Positions 41,947 to 50,531 of a DNA stretch of 64,000 nt are shown here, piece by piece (the first letter of the stretch is position 1; every line of letters begins with the position of its first letter). The translations under genes and the position numbers were made by a program. Origin of the DNA: Pontibacter burrus (lineage in GTDB: Bacteria; Bacteroidota; Bacteroidia; Cytophagales; Hymenobacteraceae); contig NZ_JAAGWD010000004.1 of NCBI RefSeq assembly GCF_010686685.1, positions 186,001 through 250,000 of the forward strand, written 5' to 3'. A model generated the notes under the pieces. The model saw nothing but the letters and a program-made list of their open reading frames with translations. It had not been told where the DNA came from and did not search any database.

Positions 41947-44385
41947 TTAATTCAGGCTTGCACTTTGGGCAATGCTTAAAAGCTCGTCGCCGGAGTTTAT
42001 ATCGTGTCGAAGCTGCTCTTTAAAGCTTACCGTTATACGAATGGCCCGTAAGCCCTGCACGCCCTGCAAGTCATCCACTTCCAGCATCTCCACCTCTTTT
42101 TCAATATATCCTTCGGACTGCAGGAACTCAATGTACCGCATGTATTCGGCCGCTTCTTTTTGTTGGGTGTAAACTATAGCAATTTTGCCTGGCTGGGTCA
42201 GGCGTTCTGTTTCATCATGTACAGTTGCCTTATCCAGTCTTTTCTTGATGATCTCATACCGGATGTTGCTGGCGCCTTCCACATCAAATTTGCGCTCGTC
42301 CAGCCTGAACCGGATCGAGATAGGGTCGCTGTGAACCAGAATAAGCTGAGCAATCTCGAGTGGCAACTTTAAGGTGGCGCGCAGGTTCTGGATGCGTCGC
42401 GCAATTTCGCAGGTCAGCATGAGTTGCCACAGGCGCATGTTCTTTAAATAAATACGTTCAAAGTGGCCGTTGCTCAGCAGCGATGCACCTATGTATATGT
42501 TGTATTCCAGCCCGTCGGTTTTATACTTCTCAAAATAATGCGGAAATATTTGCTGCGCCTTTTCTTCTTCGCGGTCCAGAAAGGTAGAGATGGTCTCGTT
42601 TATCATAAACAGGCTCTCTTCGTATGCACGGCGCTTGTTATAAACTACCCGGTGAGGGTTCGTAATCGCATCTTTGTACCGCTTAATCGCGCCCTCAGTC
42701 TGCGGATTATTTTGCAGAAAATGATCGAACAGACTTTCAACCTCCAGGCGAAGGAAGTCCAGCACCTGCGCTTCATCGTCGGATGCCAGTTCTGCTACAA
42801 TGTTCTGAGAAAACTTATCGATCTTAAAAATAAGCTCATCCAGAATAGGCAAAGACAGGTTATCTTTTGCAGCAAGTATTACCTCTTTTGCCAGTACCAG
42901 TTGTTCCAGAAGGTCGCCTTGTATGGCCTTGTTTCGTTCTATGGCAGAGTTGCGCACATCCGACACCCCATAAAGCGGAAATACATCCCGGAAAACTATA
43001 GGTTCTACTTCAGCACTGGCATTCCGCTCCTGTCGTTCCAGAAAGTTCATGGCGGCCTGTGTAAAACGCCATTCTACAACAGGGTGTATGGCCGTGTATT
43101 TTTCCTTAATAATGTTCTGGATGCTGCTGCGGAGCTCTTCCAGTCCACGGTGCATGGCCAGCGCAAACAACGGCAACACTTCCTTAAGCCGGATCATAGA
43201 GAGGGCGTTCAGTTCCCCTGGTATAGGAGATGCCAGCTCAAATAACCCGATCTGCTGGCCCTCATACTGTAGCGGAGCGATGATCAGGTTCTGGATGCCT
43301 TTATCAAGTAAAGCCTGCTCAACTTTAGTAGGGCTAGTAAAGAGTTTCAGGTCTTCAACTATAATCGTGTAGCCGTGCTTTATAACCGGTTCGTAAATCG
43401 AACCTTTTATATCTTTCATGCTGAACTCAGCATCCTGATTCAGGACCAGTCCATACCAGATCTTGCGGGAGTAGCTGGTGTCAAATTCATGGACACCGGG
43501 GCAAGAGGCCAGACCAAAACGGATGCCCGGAAGTTCGAACAAGACACGTAATTTTTGTTGCAGGGTTTTAAAGCTTTCTTCGGCAGTAACGGCATGTTGC
43601 TCCAACAGGTCGTTGCGCAACGACGACATGGTTTCTTCTATCGTCACTTCCGTAAAATCGTAGATCACGAAGCCCGAGAATTCGAAATTATCCGGTGGTA
43701 GCTTTTGCATCCACAGGTCCAGGTTGTTGTAGCGGTTTATCAGGAAGTTTATCTCCTGCGGTTTAAGTTGCTTCAGCTCTCCCTTCACCTTCACATCCAT
43801 AAACTTTAGATCGGTGCTGAGTTTGTAGTGACGTTCCAGCTGGGTAAATTTATCTTTTCTGGTAAAAATAAGGGGCTGATCTACCCTGAAGTTTGCTTTA
43901 TAGTACTTCTCAAGAATGATGGTATATGCCTGTAAAGTTAAGCGGAAGAGCAGCGTTTTAGGGTTCAGGTTTAGCTTTTCTGGGTAATTGCCGCCGCCAA
44001 GCAGCTGCAGCTCCTCCATGCGGGGAGTGGCATAAAAACTATCGAAATGGAAAGGCAGTACCGCTGCCCGCAGGTCGTTCTCCCACAGCGCACTCGGAAA
44101 AATGTCCTCCATCAGGATATCGATGGTGCTGATATGGTCGTCTATCAGGCTGTTATCCTCAACAGGCTGGAGCAGGGCAGGGTTGTTACGCAACAGGCCA
44201 GCCAGTTCCTGCACACGCGCAATGTTACAGCTGGGGTCGGTGTTTGCTTTGTTTTCCCAGTACTCGATGAGTGGGTGCAGACTAAGGGTTGTTCTGAACG
44301 GAAATTTGTCCGTGCTCAGAATAATATCATCTTTGTTGGTAATGGATACAACGGTTTCATGAAAGCTACTCCTTGGGTTGCTCAT
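41947..44385 (-). CDS. Large GAF-domain cytoplasmic protein
   Basis: An 812-residue soluble protein. A GAF-like domain can be seen around residues 330-420 (IVEDLKLFTSP..., NLIIAPLQYEGQQIGLFELA). The flanks (SLHPLIEYWENK, PLFALAMHRGLEELRSSIQ, a long helical C-terminal half) match a Cytophagales family usually annotated only as GAF domain-containing. There is no kinase, cyclase or DNA-binding domain. An intracellular sensing or regulatory role is inferred from the GAF fold. It is monocistronic, with 273 bp of AT-rich DNA downstream. Confidence 0.8.
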   Translation of the reverse strand: MSNPRSSFHETVVSITNKDDIILSTDKFPFRTTLSLHPLIEYWENKANTDPSCNIARVQELAGLLRNNPALLQPVEDNSLIDDHISTIDILMEDIFPSALWENDLRAAVLPFHFDSFYATPRMEELQLLGGGNYPEKLNLNPKTLLFRLTLQAYTIILEKYYKANFRVDQPLIFTRKDKFTQLERHYKLSTDLKFMDVKVKGELKQLKPQEINFLINRYNNLDLWMQKLPPDNFEFSGFVIYDFTEVTIEETMSSLRNDLLEQHAVTAEESFKTLQQKLRVLFELPGIRFGLASCPGVHEFDTSYSRKIWYGLVLNQDAEFSMKDIKGSIYEPVIKHGYTIIVEDLKLFTSPTKVEQALLDKGIQNLIIAPLQYEGQQIGLFELASPIPGELNALSMIRLKEVLPLFALAMHRGLEELRSSIQNIIKEKYTAIHPVVEWRFTQAAMNFLERQERNASAEVEPIVFRDVFPLYGVSDVRNSAIERNKAIQGDLLEQLVLAKEVILAAKDNLSLPILDELIFKIDKFSQNIVAELASDDEAQVLDFLRLEVESLFDHFLQNNPQTEGAIKRYKDAITNPHRVVYNKRRAYEESLFMINETISTFLDREEEKAQQIFPHYFEKYKTDGLEYNIYIGASLLSNGHFERIYLKNMRLWQLMLTCEIARRIQNLRATLKLPLEIAQLILVHSDPISIRFRLDERKFDVEGASNIRYEIIKKRLDKATVHDETERLTQPGKIAIVYTQQKEAAEYMRYIEFLQSEGYIEKEVEMLEVDDLQGVQGLRAIRITVSFKEQLRHDINSGDELLSIAQSASLN

Positions 44386-44629
44386 AGGGCGATAGTTGTT
44401 TTTAATGGCCTGACAGCCATATTGGCAGGTTTTTACAGGTCTGGGTAAGTTTGTTTTACTTCATTTAACGTATTTGCCGATTAAAGGATAGTACAATTTG
44501 TGTTAAGGAATGTTTACGCTGCCCGAAAGGCAATATTCAACCGAATTCATATTTTTAGCGGCTGTTATATAGGTTTGGCATAATATTTAATAGTAGACCG
44601 GTGTTATTACATTGGTTACATTTGGTGAT

Positions 44630-45259
44630 ATGAGAACTATAAAAAGATACTTCCTTACATTTCTACTTACCGGGATTATAGTTGGAGCGCAGGCACAAAG
44701 CAGCTCACAGTTAGAACGCGACTTGGCAGACCTGAGAACCTGGATGCGTAAAAAAACGTCGCAGGCAGACAGCGTTACCCGCGCAGAATGGCCGCATGTA
44801 AAGCAGGAGTTTAAAAGACTGAGTTCAGGACTTGACCGGAATACGGATAAACTATCAAAGGAGTCGAAGCAGGAGTATGCGGAAATTAAGAGCCAGTACA
44901 ATACATGGGAAGAGCGCAACGAAGCTGAAACCGTGAATCTGGATGGCCGTGAGTTGGAGCGGTGGGAGCGAACCCTGACCGGCACCACGCAGATTGCACA
45001 GATAAAACCTGCAAACATGCGTAACGCTTACATCCGGATGATAGACTACACCCGTGCACACCGCCGTAACTGGACACTCCGCGACTGGGAATATGCCGAG
45101 TTCGTATTTGGAGAGCTGAACAGCCGGAAAGCCGAAGTGCTGGATGAATTAAATAACGGGGATAAAATTAAGATTGCTGCACTGCAGGTAGAGATGGCTA
45201 CGCTCAAGAAAAGCCGGGATGCCTCTGAAAAGTATAAAGAAAGACGCGAGCAACGATAA
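44630..45259 (+). CDS. Exported helical protein, unknown function
   Basis: The start is the ATG at 44630 (MRTIKRYFLTFLL), not the TTG at 44612; 209 residues. A signal peptide spans about 1-22. The mature part is charged and helical with coiled-coil character (LERDLADLRTWMRKKTSQAD, ELERWERTLTGTTQIAQI, AALQVEMATLKKSRDASEKY). No known domain recognised. It ends in a terminator shared with a small gene on the other strand. Confidence 0.75.
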   Translation: MRTIKRYFLTFLLTGIIVGAQAQSSSQLERDLADLRTWMRKKTSQADSVTRAEWPHVKQEFKRLSSGLDRNTDKLSKESKQEYAEIKSQYNTWEERNEAETVNLDGRELERWERTLTGTTQIAQIKPANMRNAYIRMIDYTRAHRRNWTLRDWEYAEFVFGELNSRKAEVLDELNNGDKIKIAALQVEMATLKKSRDASEKYKERREQR

Positions 45260-45281
45260 GCAACTATAACTGACAAAGTTA

Positions 45282-45317
45282 AAAGCGCCCGGCAACTATA
45301 GCATTGCCGGGCGCTTT
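45282..45317. terminator. Bidirectional terminator with CTATAG loop
   Basis: 14-bp perfect stem AAAGCGCCCGGCAA / TTGCCGGGCGCTTT; the loop is CTATAGCA. It separates two convergent genes (44630 plus, 45321 minus). Confidence 0.92.
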
Positions 45318-45320
45318 GTT

Positions 45321-45497
45321 TTAAATAGCGTTCTGCCCCTTAGTGCCGCCAGACTGGTCTGTTTCTTTGTTGCGGCCCTGGTTCGAACTTTTGTCTTTGT
45401 TCTTGTCTTTCAGATGCCTGTTCTCGTCCTGTTTTATGGCATTGGTTGGGGAAGTGCTGCTCTGCTTGTGGTGGCTTTGGTTGTGTCCCTTCGTCAT
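45321..45497 (-). CDS. Small hydrophilic 58-residue protein
   Basis: An intact minus-strand frame from ATG (45497) to TAA (45323-45321), beginning MTKGHNQSHHKQSS and ending DQSGGTKGQNAI. It is rich in Lys, Asn, Gln, Asp and His with no hydrophobic core, like small intrinsically disordered stress proteins. Support: it ends 4 bp from a strong bidirectional terminator that otherwise would have no minus-strand gene. Plus-strand frames over the same bases are Leu/Val-rich and look like shadows. Function unknown. Confidence 0.6.
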   Translation of the reverse strand: MTKGHNQSHHKQSSTSPTNAIKQDENRHLKDKNKDKSSNQGRNKETDQSGGTKGQNAI

Positions 45498-45679
45498 AGC
45501 TTTCTGTATTTTAGTGATACTTGCTTGTACGCCTGCTTGCAGGCGGGGTTAAATAAAAGGCTGAATGGGGCTATAGTTGGCTGTGGGATTTGTACTATAA
45601 ATCTGCTATATTTTACAAGTGGTATCTAAGCAAAATACCTTACTTTTGTAGTCAGCTTTTACCAAATTATTAGTTTTAT

Positions 45680-46294
45680 ATGCACATTGCGATCGTTGGC
45701 AACATTGGCGCCGGCAAAACTACACTGGCCACAAAACTATCCCAGCATTTTAAGTGGGACCTGTACCTGGAAGCCGTAGAGAACAATCCTTACCTGAAGG
45801 ATTTTTATGAAGACATGGAGCGTTGGGCTTTTCATTTGCAGGTGTTTTTCCTGAACAGCCGCTTTGGGCAGGTGCAGCAGATACAGGCAACCGATCGCAG
45901 CGTAATACAGGACCGTACCATTTACGAAGATGCCCACATCTTTGCTAAAAACCTGCACGACTCGGGCCTGATGACTACCCGCGATTATGAAAATTACTTT
46001 TCTCTTTTCCAGTCGATGATCAGTATGGTGAAAGCGCCTGACCTGATGATTTACCTGAAAGCGGACCTGCCGAAACTGATCGGGCAGATAGAGAAGCGTA
46101 ACCGTGATTACGAAAACAACATCAGCATAAATTACCTGCGCAACCTGAACGAGCATTACAACACCTGGATGGCGAATTATGACCTGGGTAAGTTGCTGGT
46201 AATAGATGTTAACAACCTGGACTTTGTAGCAAACCCTGAAGACCTGGGCGAGATTATAGAAAAGATACAAGTAGAATTATTTGGCCTGTTTTAA
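45680..46294 (+). CDS. Deoxynucleoside kinase
   Basis: A 204-residue P-loop kinase: Walker A GNIGAGKTT at 7-15, the substrate motif QDRTIYEDAHIFA (DRS/DRT with the E-D acid), FLNSRFGQVQQI, and the LID region IEKRNRDYENN. It fits the deoxyadenosine/deoxyguanosine kinase group used for dNTP salvage. A TACTTTTG box (45641-45648) is a likely -7 promoter element. It is monocistronic with a terminator. Confidence 0.93.
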   Translation: MHIAIVGNIGAGKTTLATKLSQHFKWDLYLEAVENNPYLKDFYEDMERWAFHLQVFFLNSRFGQVQQIQATDRSVIQDRTIYEDAHIFAKNLHDSGLMTTRDYENYFSLFQSMISMVKAPDLMIYLKADLPKLIGQIEKRNRDYENNISINYLRNLNEHYNTWMANYDLGKLLVIDVNNLDFVANPEDLGEIIEKIQVELFGLF

Positions 46295-46314
46295 CTATAG
46301 TTTTATTAAACTAT

Positions 46315-46357
46315 AAAACCGCTGCTTTCTGATAAGGAAGGCAGCGGTTTTCTTTTT
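46315..46357 (+). terminator. Intrinsic terminator after deoxynucleoside kinase
   Basis: Stem AAAACCGCTGC / GCAGCGGTTTT (11 bp) followed by TCTTTTTT. An exact AACTATAGTT overlaps the gene's stop (46293-46302). Confidence 0.85.
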
Positions 46358-46508
46358 TAAGGGCCGCTGTAACAGTAAGTTATAACTGGAAATAGATGTT
46401 AGCATAATGATTTATTTATGTAAATAAATAAATATTTTATTGAAACTATTTTATAGCTTTGTGGTATTGGTTAGTTGTAATATTCCATTATAAAGAATAA
46501 GCAAAAAC

Positions 46509-47459
46509 ATGCTGCACACTTTCAAAAAACTAAGTATCGGCCTAGGTGCCATGCTACTTATGGTTTCATGTTCAAAAGACATGGAAGACGTTACTCCATC
46601 GGCTGCGTTAAATGCATCTGCAACCAACGCTGCAAAAGCTGCTCTTACAACTAACCCATTAACGTTTTCGAGCATTGGCTCTGCTGATGGCAAAACCTGG
46701 AGCTTTACACTTCAGAAAGCTGTTGATGGTAACTTGGGCAACGTGGGTGCTTTATTGCTTACATTAACAGATTGCGACGATACGCAGATTGCGCTTTCCG
46801 CTGCCAATGTGGTTTCTGCAACAGTTACCGGCGCCACTACACAAGCTCTTGTGCCATCTTATAAAGAAGGAAACGGCAGCGCCTGCGATATGTCTGCAGT
46901 AACAGGTTACTTGCGCCTGTCTGATTTCACCGAAAAACTGACCGACGGAAAAGTTTATACGGTAACCGTAACGCTAAATCAGGCTGTAAGAGTGAAATCT
47001 GCAACCGTTTGGGCCAGAGTCAGCAATACCTGTTCCAGCACAACTATAGCCGGACCGGCCTGCGAAGTAGAAGACCTTTGTGGCGAAGGGCAGGGTTATT
47101 TCCATAAGTCTGCAAATTGGCAGGGCAACACAGTAACTATAGGTGGCCACACCTACACCGCCGAAGAAGCTGTAACGCTTATTACCAGCGATAAAAAAGA
47201 AGGTGGTTCAAACAACAAAGGAGGTATAGCCGACTCTAAAGCTGCCTTTGCGCAGGGTGTTACTGTACTAATGAACAGAAAATTTGGCTGGATATCAGGC
47301 AACGCATATGCTGCTGAACTGGCGGCTATAGAAGCATACCTTAGTACGTTGGATAAGCTCACTACCTACGACCTGAGCGATCTGCCTACCGGCAACGATG
47401 CCGCAAAAACAGCTGCCGGTTATATAGGCGATTCGATAAAATGCGGAGATGCTGAGTAA
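46509..47459 (+). CDS. Surface lipoprotein with Cys-rich C-terminal domain, unknown
   Basis: A 316-residue lipoprotein (lipobox LLMVSC near residue 22). The first half is a Thr/Ala-rich beta domain (GKTWSFTLQKAVDGNLGNV, LLLTLTDCDDTQIALS). The second half starts with CEVEDLCGEGQGYFHKSANW and continues VTIGGHTYTAEEAVTLI, ending DSIKCGDAE. The G-Y-F-H-K-S-x-x-W plus HTYT pattern recalls a domain found repeatedly in Bacteroidota extracellular proteins (GYWKxHP-like), which I cannot name with certainty. A TAGCTTTG box at 46454-46461 is a likely -7 element. Confidence 0.7.
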   Translation: MLHTFKKLSIGLGAMLLMVSCSKDMEDVTPSAALNASATNAAKAALTTNPLTFSSIGSADGKTWSFTLQKAVDGNLGNVGALLLTLTDCDDTQIALSAANVVSATVTGATTQALVPSYKEGNGSACDMSAVTGYLRLSDFTEKLTDGKVYTVTVTLNQAVRVKSATVWARVSNTCSSTTIAGPACEVEDLCGEGQGYFHKSANWQGNTVTIGGHTYTAEEAVTLITSDKKEGGSNNKGGIADSKAAFAQGVTVLMNRKFGWISGNAYAAELAAIEAYLSTLDKLTTYDLSDLPTGNDAAKTAAGYIGDSIKCGDAE

Positions 47460-47480
47460 GCACACATAAACTTTAAACTG

Positions 47481-47516
47481 AAAGAGATGGAACAAGTATG
47501 TTTCATCTCTTTTTTG
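47481..47516 (+). terminator. Intrinsic terminator after 46509 lipoprotein gene
   Basis: 13-bp stem AAAGAGATGGAAC / GTTTCATCTCTTT with one G-T wobble, then TTTTT. Confidence 0.9.
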
Positions 47517-47591
47517 TTGAACTATAGTTGAGTTATACCATTTTAACTATAGCACTTAATTTAGTACCTTCAGGATCAGAACAAATAAACT

Positions 47592-49256
47592 ATGATGAAA
47601 CCACACCACCTGATACTGGCCACCGCTTTGGCTACAGCAACGATAGGCTGCACCAGCCAATCCACCGACGAAACTACAACCACTACCGAAACAGCACAAA
47701 CAACAAATCCGCTTCAGCAGAAACTGGATATGTATACCACTGTACGTTTGACCTCCGACCTAAGCCAGCTGACTGAAAAAGAGCGGCAGATGATACCGTT
47801 GCTGATTGAGGCAGGCAAAATTATGGACAAACTGTTCTGGTACGAAGCTTACGGTAAAGGCGATTCGCTGCTGACTGCGCTTGATAACGATGCTGCCAAA
47901 CAGTTTGTGCAGATCAACTATGGCCCCTGGGATCGCTTAAATAACAACGAACCGTTTATTGAGGGTGCTGGCCCGAAACCAGCAGGCGCTAACTTTTACC
48001 CGGCCGATATGACCAAGGAAGAGTTTGAAAAAGCGAACCTGAAAGACAAAGCCAGCCTGTATACGTTTGTGCGCCGCGATGCCAATGGTAACCTAATTAC
48101 GGTGCCTTACCATGTGCAGTTTAAAGATGATGTGAAACGCGCATCGGACCTGCTGAAGCAAGCCGCTGCCCTGGCCGAAGACGCTGGTCTGAAAAAATAC
48201 CTGACCCTGCGCGCTGATGCCCTGCTGACCGACAACTACCAGCCAAGCGACTTGGCATGGATGGATATGAAGAACAACACGATAGATGTGGTGATCGGCC
48301 CGATTGAAACCTACGAAGATGCCCTGTTTGGTTACAAAGCTGCCCACGAAGCCTACGTTCTGATAAAAGACCAGGACTGGAGCAAGCGCCTGGCCAAGTA
48401 TGCAGCCTTTTTACCTGAACTCCAGCGCGGTCTGCCGGTAGCGGCCAACTATAAAAAAGAAACCCCGGGCACCGATTCTGACCTGAATGCCTACGATGTG
48501 GTATTTTATGGTGGCGACAGCAATGCAGGCAGCAAAACGATAGCCATTAACCTGCCAAACGACGAAGAGGTGCAGCTGAAAAAAGGTACCCGCCGTCTGC
48601 AACTCAAAAATGCCATGCGTGCTAAGTTTGATAAAATCATGGTGCCGATTGCAGATGAACTGATTGCCGATGAGCAGCAGAAGCACGTAACTTTTGATGC
48701 GTTCTTTGCCAATACTATGTTCCACGAAGTAGCGCACGGGCTCGGCATCAAAAACACGATAAATGGCAAAGGCACTGTACGCGAAGCCCTGAAAGAACAT
48801 GCATCAGCCCTGGAAGAAGGGAAAGCCGATATTCTTGGTTTATACATGATCACGCAGCTGCACGAGAAAGGTGAGTTGGAAGGTAGCCTGGAAGATTACT
48901 ATACTACTTTCCTGGCTGGTATTTTCCGTTCGGTGCGTTTTGGTGCTGCCAGTGCGCATGGTAAGGCCAACATGGTTCGCTTCAATTTCTTTAAAGAGCA
49001 TGGCGCTTTTGAGCGCGACGAGCAAAGTGGCAAGTACAGAGTAAACTATGCCAAAATGCGCGAAGCCATGAACAAACTATCTGAAAAGATACTGACGCTG
49101 CAAGGCAACGGCGATTATGCTGGTGTAGGCAAACTGCTAAACGAACAAGGCCTGGTAGATGCCAACCTGCAAGCCGACCTGGATCGCCTGAGCAAAGCAA
49201 GCATACCAGTAGATGTAGTGTTTGAGCAGGGCGTAGATGTACTTGGTCTTAAATAA
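47592..49256 (+). CDS. M49-like (dipeptidyl peptidase III-related) zinc hydrolase, lipoprotein
   Basis: A 554-residue lipoprotein (ATIGC near residue 20, Thr-rich linker). Zinc ligands fit H378, H382 (HEVAHG) and E408/E409 in EEGKAD. Classical DPP III has the longer HExxxH and EECRAD motifs; the shorter HExxH form occurs in bacterial and plant relatives. Other family segments are FYGGDSNAGSKTIAINLP and the N-terminal DMYTTVRLTSDLSQL. It probably removes dipeptides from peptides in the periplasm. A small gene follows after 13 bp. Confidence 0.85.
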   Translation: MMKPHHLILATALATATIGCTSQSTDETTTTTETAQTTNPLQQKLDMYTTVRLTSDLSQLTEKERQMIPLLIEAGKIMDKLFWYEAYGKGDSLLTALDNDAAKQFVQINYGPWDRLNNNEPFIEGAGPKPAGANFYPADMTKEEFEKANLKDKASLYTFVRRDANGNLITVPYHVQFKDDVKRASDLLKQAAALAEDAGLKKYLTLRADALLTDNYQPSDLAWMDMKNNTIDVVIGPIETYEDALFGYKAAHEAYVLIKDQDWSKRLAKYAAFLPELQRGLPVAANYKKETPGTDSDLNAYDVVFYGGDSNAGSKTIAINLPNDEEVQLKKGTRRLQLKNAMRAKFDKIMVPIADELIADEQQKHVTFDAFFANTMFHEVAHGLGIKNTINGKGTVREALKEHASALEEGKADILGLYMITQLHEKGELEGSLEDYYTTFLAGIFRSVRFGAASAHGKANMVRFNFFKEHGAFERDEQSGKYRVNYAKMREAMNKLSEKILTLQGNGDYAGVGKLLNEQGLVDANLQADLDRLSKASIPVDVVFEQGVDVLGLK

Positions 49257-49269
49257 AAAGCAATAACTG

Positions 49270-49782
49270 ATGGATATTCTGAACTGGAGACAAAAAGACA
49301 CCTGGGGGCGCGAGATTTCATTAAGTGCGGCTGGGTTACCGGCAGGAGAGCTTACTTTCCAAGGATGGTCTTCGCATGATGCGGTTTATACTTCGGGCGC
49401 TGCCACCACACAGTTTAAAAAATGTGGCTGGTTTGAGCAGGAGGTAGAAATACTGCAGCAAGGTGAGCGGGTTGGGGTGGCTACCAGTTCTCTGTTAGGC
49501 AAAACACAGGTTTCGTTTACCAATGGCGAAACCTATAGTTTAACCAGCGAATATTTCTCCAACAACCGCTCTGTTCAGGACCAGGCTGGCAACCGGGTTA
49601 TTGATTTCAAGCAAGGTGCTTTCAATTTCAGTAAAGGAGAGATTATGGTAGCTGATAGTTTGCCGGAACAACTGAAAGACGTACTGGTTGTTACAAGCCT
49701 GTATCTTAAATTGGTGACAGACAGTTCTATTGCGCTCATAGTCATTATGTTCCTCTTCTTTTATGTCGTAAACCTGAACTAA
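49270..49782 (+). CDS. Hypothetical protein with C-terminal membrane segment
   Basis: A 170-residue protein 13 bp after the M49-like gene, so probably co-transcribed. The body is beta-rich (FQGWSSHDAVYTSGAATTQF, TSSLLGKTQVSFTNGETYSL, RVIDFKQGAFNFSKGEIMV), reminiscent of the LURP/tubby-like fold. The C-terminus holds one transmembrane helix (about residues 148-167, IALIVIMFLFFYVV). There is no signal peptide. Family not recognised. Confidence 0.7.
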   Translation: MDILNWRQKDTWGREISLSAAGLPAGELTFQGWSSHDAVYTSGAATTQFKKCGWFEQEVEILQQGERVGVATSSLLGKTQVSFTNGETYSLTSEYFSNNRSVQDQAGNRVIDFKQGAFNFSKGEIMVADSLPEQLKDVLVVTSLYLKLVTDSSIALIVIMFLFFYVVNLN

Positions 49783-49807
49783 ACTATAGCTATTATATTA
49801 ACATATT

Positions 49808-49837
49808 AAAACCCGGCCGTTCTTGGCCGGGTTTTTT
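49808..49837 (+). terminator. Intrinsic terminator
   Basis: Stem AAAACCCGGCC / GGCCGGGTTTT, 6-nt loop, TTTTTT; closes the M49-like operon. Confidence 0.92.
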
Positions 49838-50036
49838 ATTTTGGGTAGGATTAATGAATTCAAGAGTACTTATAAGCAAGTTATGATAAACTTATTTTGT
49901 ATGATTTTAGAACTATACTCAGGATGGATTGCAATTGGTGGCTAATTGGTAGCTATATAGAGAACAAAACTCTTTTTAAAGGAGTATTAATTCTTTCAAC
50001 AAATTAAAAATCAACATTTTAAATCTTTAGCACCAA

Positions 50037-50246
50037 ATGAAAAGCTTTTATGATTTTAACCTTGAGAGTCCGCAGGAGCGATTGGAGCGAAACAAGCTTT
50101 ACCCTGAACTTGCCAGTTTTCACATTGCCCTTCGGGAGGAATTAAGCGAAGAAGAGTACCAGCAATTTTACAAAGCGGAGAAAGAGATTTCTCAGAAACG
50201 AATGCCACTTAACCAAACCACACAACAACAATGGATAACAGCTTAA
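50037..50246 (+). CDS. Small acidic hypothetical protein
   Basis: A 69-residue soluble protein, MKSFYDFNLESPQERLERN at the start and helical throughout (ASFHIALREELSEEEYQQF, AEKEISQKRMPL). No motif recognised. Support comes from a sound coding pattern and a terminator 22 bp after the stop. The 250 bp upstream are AT-rich and hold no other gene. Confidence 0.6.
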   Translation: MKSFYDFNLESPQERLERNKLYPELASFHIALREELSEEEYQQFYKAEKEISQKRMPLNQTTQQQWITA

Positions 50247-50268
50247 CAGGTTCGATCAGCACCTATTA

Positions 50269-50302
50269 AAAAGGGAAGTTAAAAAATTAACTTCCCTTTT
50301 TT
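50269..50302. terminator. Bidirectional terminator
   Basis: 14-bp stem AAAAGGGAAGTTAA / TTAACTTCCCTTTT with a 4-nt loop, between the 69-aa gene (plus) and the HTH gene (minus). Confidence 0.9.
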
Positions 50303-50306
50303 GTGG

Positions 50307-50531
50307 CTATTGGTCTTTAATTTCGGTTTCGGGTTGGTATTCCAGTATATCGCCGGGCTGACAGTTTAAAACCTCGCAAATGGCTTCAAGGGTAGAGAAC
50401 CGAATTGCTTTGGCTTTGCCGGTTTTAAGGATAGATAAGTTCGCCAGCGTAAGTCCCACGCGCTCCGACAGTTCATTCAGCGACATTTTCCGGCGGGCCA
50501 TCATCACATCCAGGTTTACAACTATTGGCAT
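50307..50531 (-). CDS. Small Cro/C1-type HTH regulator (YozG-like), module 2
   Basis: A 74-residue XRE protein nearly identical in plan to the one at 1495: MPIVVNLDVMMARRKMSLNE, LSERVGLTLANLSILKTGKA, LEAICEVLNCQPGDILEY. The recognition helix differs (GLTLANLSIL against DITLSNLSIL), so the operators may differ too. Its ATG overlaps the DUF2975 stop (TAATG), which implies translational coupling. It probably regulates its own operon through the palindrome at 51173-51189. Confidence 0.9.
   Translation of the reverse strand: MPIVVNLDVMMARRKMSLNELSERVGLTLANLSILKTGKAKAIRFSTLEAICEVLNCQPGDILEYQPETEIKDQ

Noticed and set aside
45343..45629. Two overlapping plus-strand frames rich in Leu, Val and Cys
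   Set aside because: They are antisense to a more credible small minus-strand gene (45321-45497), begin right after a terminator and have no family likeness.
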